Below, one piece after another: positions 4,109 through 5,242 of a stretch of DNA of 5,242 nt (position 1 is its first letter; each line of letters begins with the position of its first letter). This DNA is from Euryarchaeota archaeon TMED132 (lineage in GTDB: Archaea; Thermoplasmatota; Poseidoniia; Poseidoniales; Poseidoniaceae), in the NCBI GenBank assembly GCA_002172355.2, contig NHGH02000014.1, positions 18,941-24,182 of the forward strand. The letters run 5' to 3'. Below the pieces are notes generated by a model. The model was not told the DNA's origin. It saw only the letters and a list, made by a program, of their open reading frames with translations, and ran no database searches. The position numbers and the translations under genes are program-made.

Positions 4109-5242
4109 AATAATTTGAAGTTTCGAATTACGAGAAATATCTCCTCTGACCTGTGTAGCCCATGCATCAATTCCAGTATTGGCAATCAATACCAAATCCC
4201 CAACTTCAGACATACTATACTGTGTACCCCAGTCATTTGCCCATCCTGAAATCTTCATCGAACCGGATGGGTCCATTATCATAATACCCTTCCTATGCCA
4301 TTGTTTGCCATTTCGCCCTACTCCTCTTTTATCAAATTTATAGATCAATTTTCCAACAATATTCCATCTCGCCCTAAATTCCATAAGGTCAGAATGAACA
4401 ATAATTTCTTTATCAGTTTTGGAAATAAATCCTAGTGGGTCGATTTTCAAAACTAATTCACCTTTCCAATTTACTGTCACAACAGCATCCTCCACCAGTA
4501 TTCTATCCCCCTTGGAGATTTGTTCTGGCCATGGCATTCGCCCATCTTGATGCTTGTCCACTAATATGTCGATTTTAGCCATACTCTTACCTTGACTGAC
4601 GGTAATACTTGGCCTCTTATTTTTAGAATCAAAAACAGAAAAAACATCGCATACAATTGTCAATCTCGGATTCAAATCTTCAACCCTAGTCACTTCGATT
4701 GGAGTTATATTTCCCGGTATATTGAATGATTTATCATCAGGGAATTCATCATTTCCTGAACCCCCAGGGCATATTGTATTCCAATCACATCTCTCGCATC
4801 TTTTCTCATTGGGTGGCTCTGTCTTTACCCCTCCCTCGAGAAAACCTCTAACAGGACTTGGAGTTGGTGGAAAGTTCTCTATAGAAATTGCCACTGACTT
4901 TAGTTCATTCCATAGTGAATTAAGTTCTTTTTCCATAGATTCTAATTCATCTTGAGTTGGATTTTCGATGATTTTTACTTTGTTAGCACCAAGATACCAA
5001 ACTTCGAGTTCATCAACCATTTCTTCTTTACCGTGGGTGACCCACCACAGCATTGCATACATTCGTAATTGTTTGACATAGTCTCCTGAACGATCACCTT
5101 TACCTAAACTGGCTTTGAGGTCAACGATTTTGATTTTACCATTCCATCGGTAAACCAAGTCATACTCTCCTTGGAACCAAAAATCAGGATGGATCGAGTT
5201 TAAACTGAAATTTGCTGCATCCGGGTCGACAAACCAGGGACG
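4094..5242 (-). CDS. RecB/Cas4-like PD-(D/E)XK nuclease with Fe-S cysteines and OB-like C-terminal domains, partial (N-terminus beyond right edge)
   Basis: The frame is open to the window edge, giving 382 visible C-terminal residues (numbered from the edge). Nuclease motifs are clear: G25-E-Y-D28, then IVD41-L-K43 (the D-x-K catalytic pair), then Q58-L-R-M-Y62, the QxxxY motif of RecB/Cas4/Dna2-type nucleases. Cys149-x2-Cys152-x5-Cys158 is the standard C-terminal half of the Fe-S site of Cas4, AddB and Dna2; its fourth cysteine normally lies before the nuclease core and would be outside the window. About 220 residues follow. Two beta-rich segments (about 190-270 and 293-382, the latter with GIMIMDPSGSMKISGW and VGDLVLIAN) look like OB folds, which would bind single-stranded DNA. 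DNA repair or end processing is the likely role. No cas genes or repeats are nearby. A start at TTG 5158 would remove the GEYD motif and is wrong. Confidence 0.8.
   Translation of the reverse strand, partial: RPWFVDPDAANFSLNSIHPDFWFQGEYDLVYRWNGKIKIVDLKASLGKGDRSGDYVKQLRMYAMLWWVTHGKEEMVDELEVWYLGANKVKIIENPTQDELESMEKELNSLWNELKSVAISIENFPPTPSPVRGFLEGGVKTEPPNEKRCERCDWNTICPGGSGNDEFPDDKSFNIPGNITPIEVTRVEDLNPRLTIVCDVFSVFDSKNKRPSITVSQGKSMAKIDILVDKHQDGRMPWPEQISKGDRILVEDAVVTVNWKGELVLKIDPLGFISKTDKEIIVHSDLMEFRARWNIVGKLIYKFDKRGVGRNGKQWHRKGIMIMDPSGSMKISGWANDWGTQYSMSEVGDLVLIANTGIDAWATQVRGDISRNSKLQIISSTR

Noticed and set aside
4722..4955. Plus-strand open frame within the nuclease region
   Set aside because: It runs antisense to the Fe-S cysteine region of the nuclease and looks like a shadow.
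4094..5158. Nuclease gene starting at TTG 5158 (354 residues)
   Set aside because: The frame stays open to the window edge and the GEYD catalytic motif lies upstream of 5158, so the true start is outside the window.
4094..5242. A CRISPR cas4 adaptation gene
   Set aside because: The motifs are Cas4-like, but no cas1, cas2 or repeat array is visible and the long OB-like tail does not fit a plain Cas4.

Overview
The window comes from an archaeon, most likely a mesophilic euryarchaeon of the Poseidoniales (marine group II) type. Archaeal origin is clear from the protein set: eL44, eS27, aIF2-alpha, Nop10, a PAC2-family proteasome assembly chaperone and a SAMP-type ubiquitin-like protein. Several starts also lack a Shine-Dalgarno (SD) site and have TATA-like boxes about 25-30 bases upstream. 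The lineage guess rests on AT-rich composition and general protein character and is only an inference.

Layout. Positions 1-1230 (minus strand) hold two overlapping membrane-protein genes. The second runs off the left edge, and its GTG start is set by a perfect SD inside the end of the first. A 132-bp divergent promoter region follows. Positions 1363-3765 (plus strand) carry the conserved archaeal block rpl44e - rps27e - aif2a - nop10 - PAC2 chaperone, which covers ribosome structure, translation initiation, rRNA pseudouridylation and 20S proteasome assembly. A tRNA-Ser(CGA) gene with an encoded CCA sits on the minus strand and ends 3 bases from the PAC2 stop. Across a 54-bp divergent spacer from it is a 66-aa ubiquitin-like protein ending in Gly-Gly. 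Its last codons overlap, tail to tail, a partial minus-strand gene. That gene encodes a RecB/Cas4-like PD-(D/E)XK nuclease with a C-terminal Fe-S cysteine cluster and a long beta-rich tail that looks like two OB folds.

How the genes fit together. The plus-strand block is a housekeeping information-processing operon, possibly with internal promoters before nop10 and the chaperone. The PAC2 protein ends in a textbook HbYX tail (F-Y-M) for docking on the proteasome. The nearby SAMP-like gene is a plausible source of conjugated targets for that protease, though sulfur transfer for tRNA thiolation is equally possible.

Main points of interest: the nuclease-OB architecture; an eL44 that has lost three of its four zinc cysteines; a perfect 6-bp hairpin that buries the aif2a SD and touches its start codon; and a weaker SD-pairing hairpin in the rpl44e leader. 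No CRISPR array, insertion sequence or long repeat was seen.
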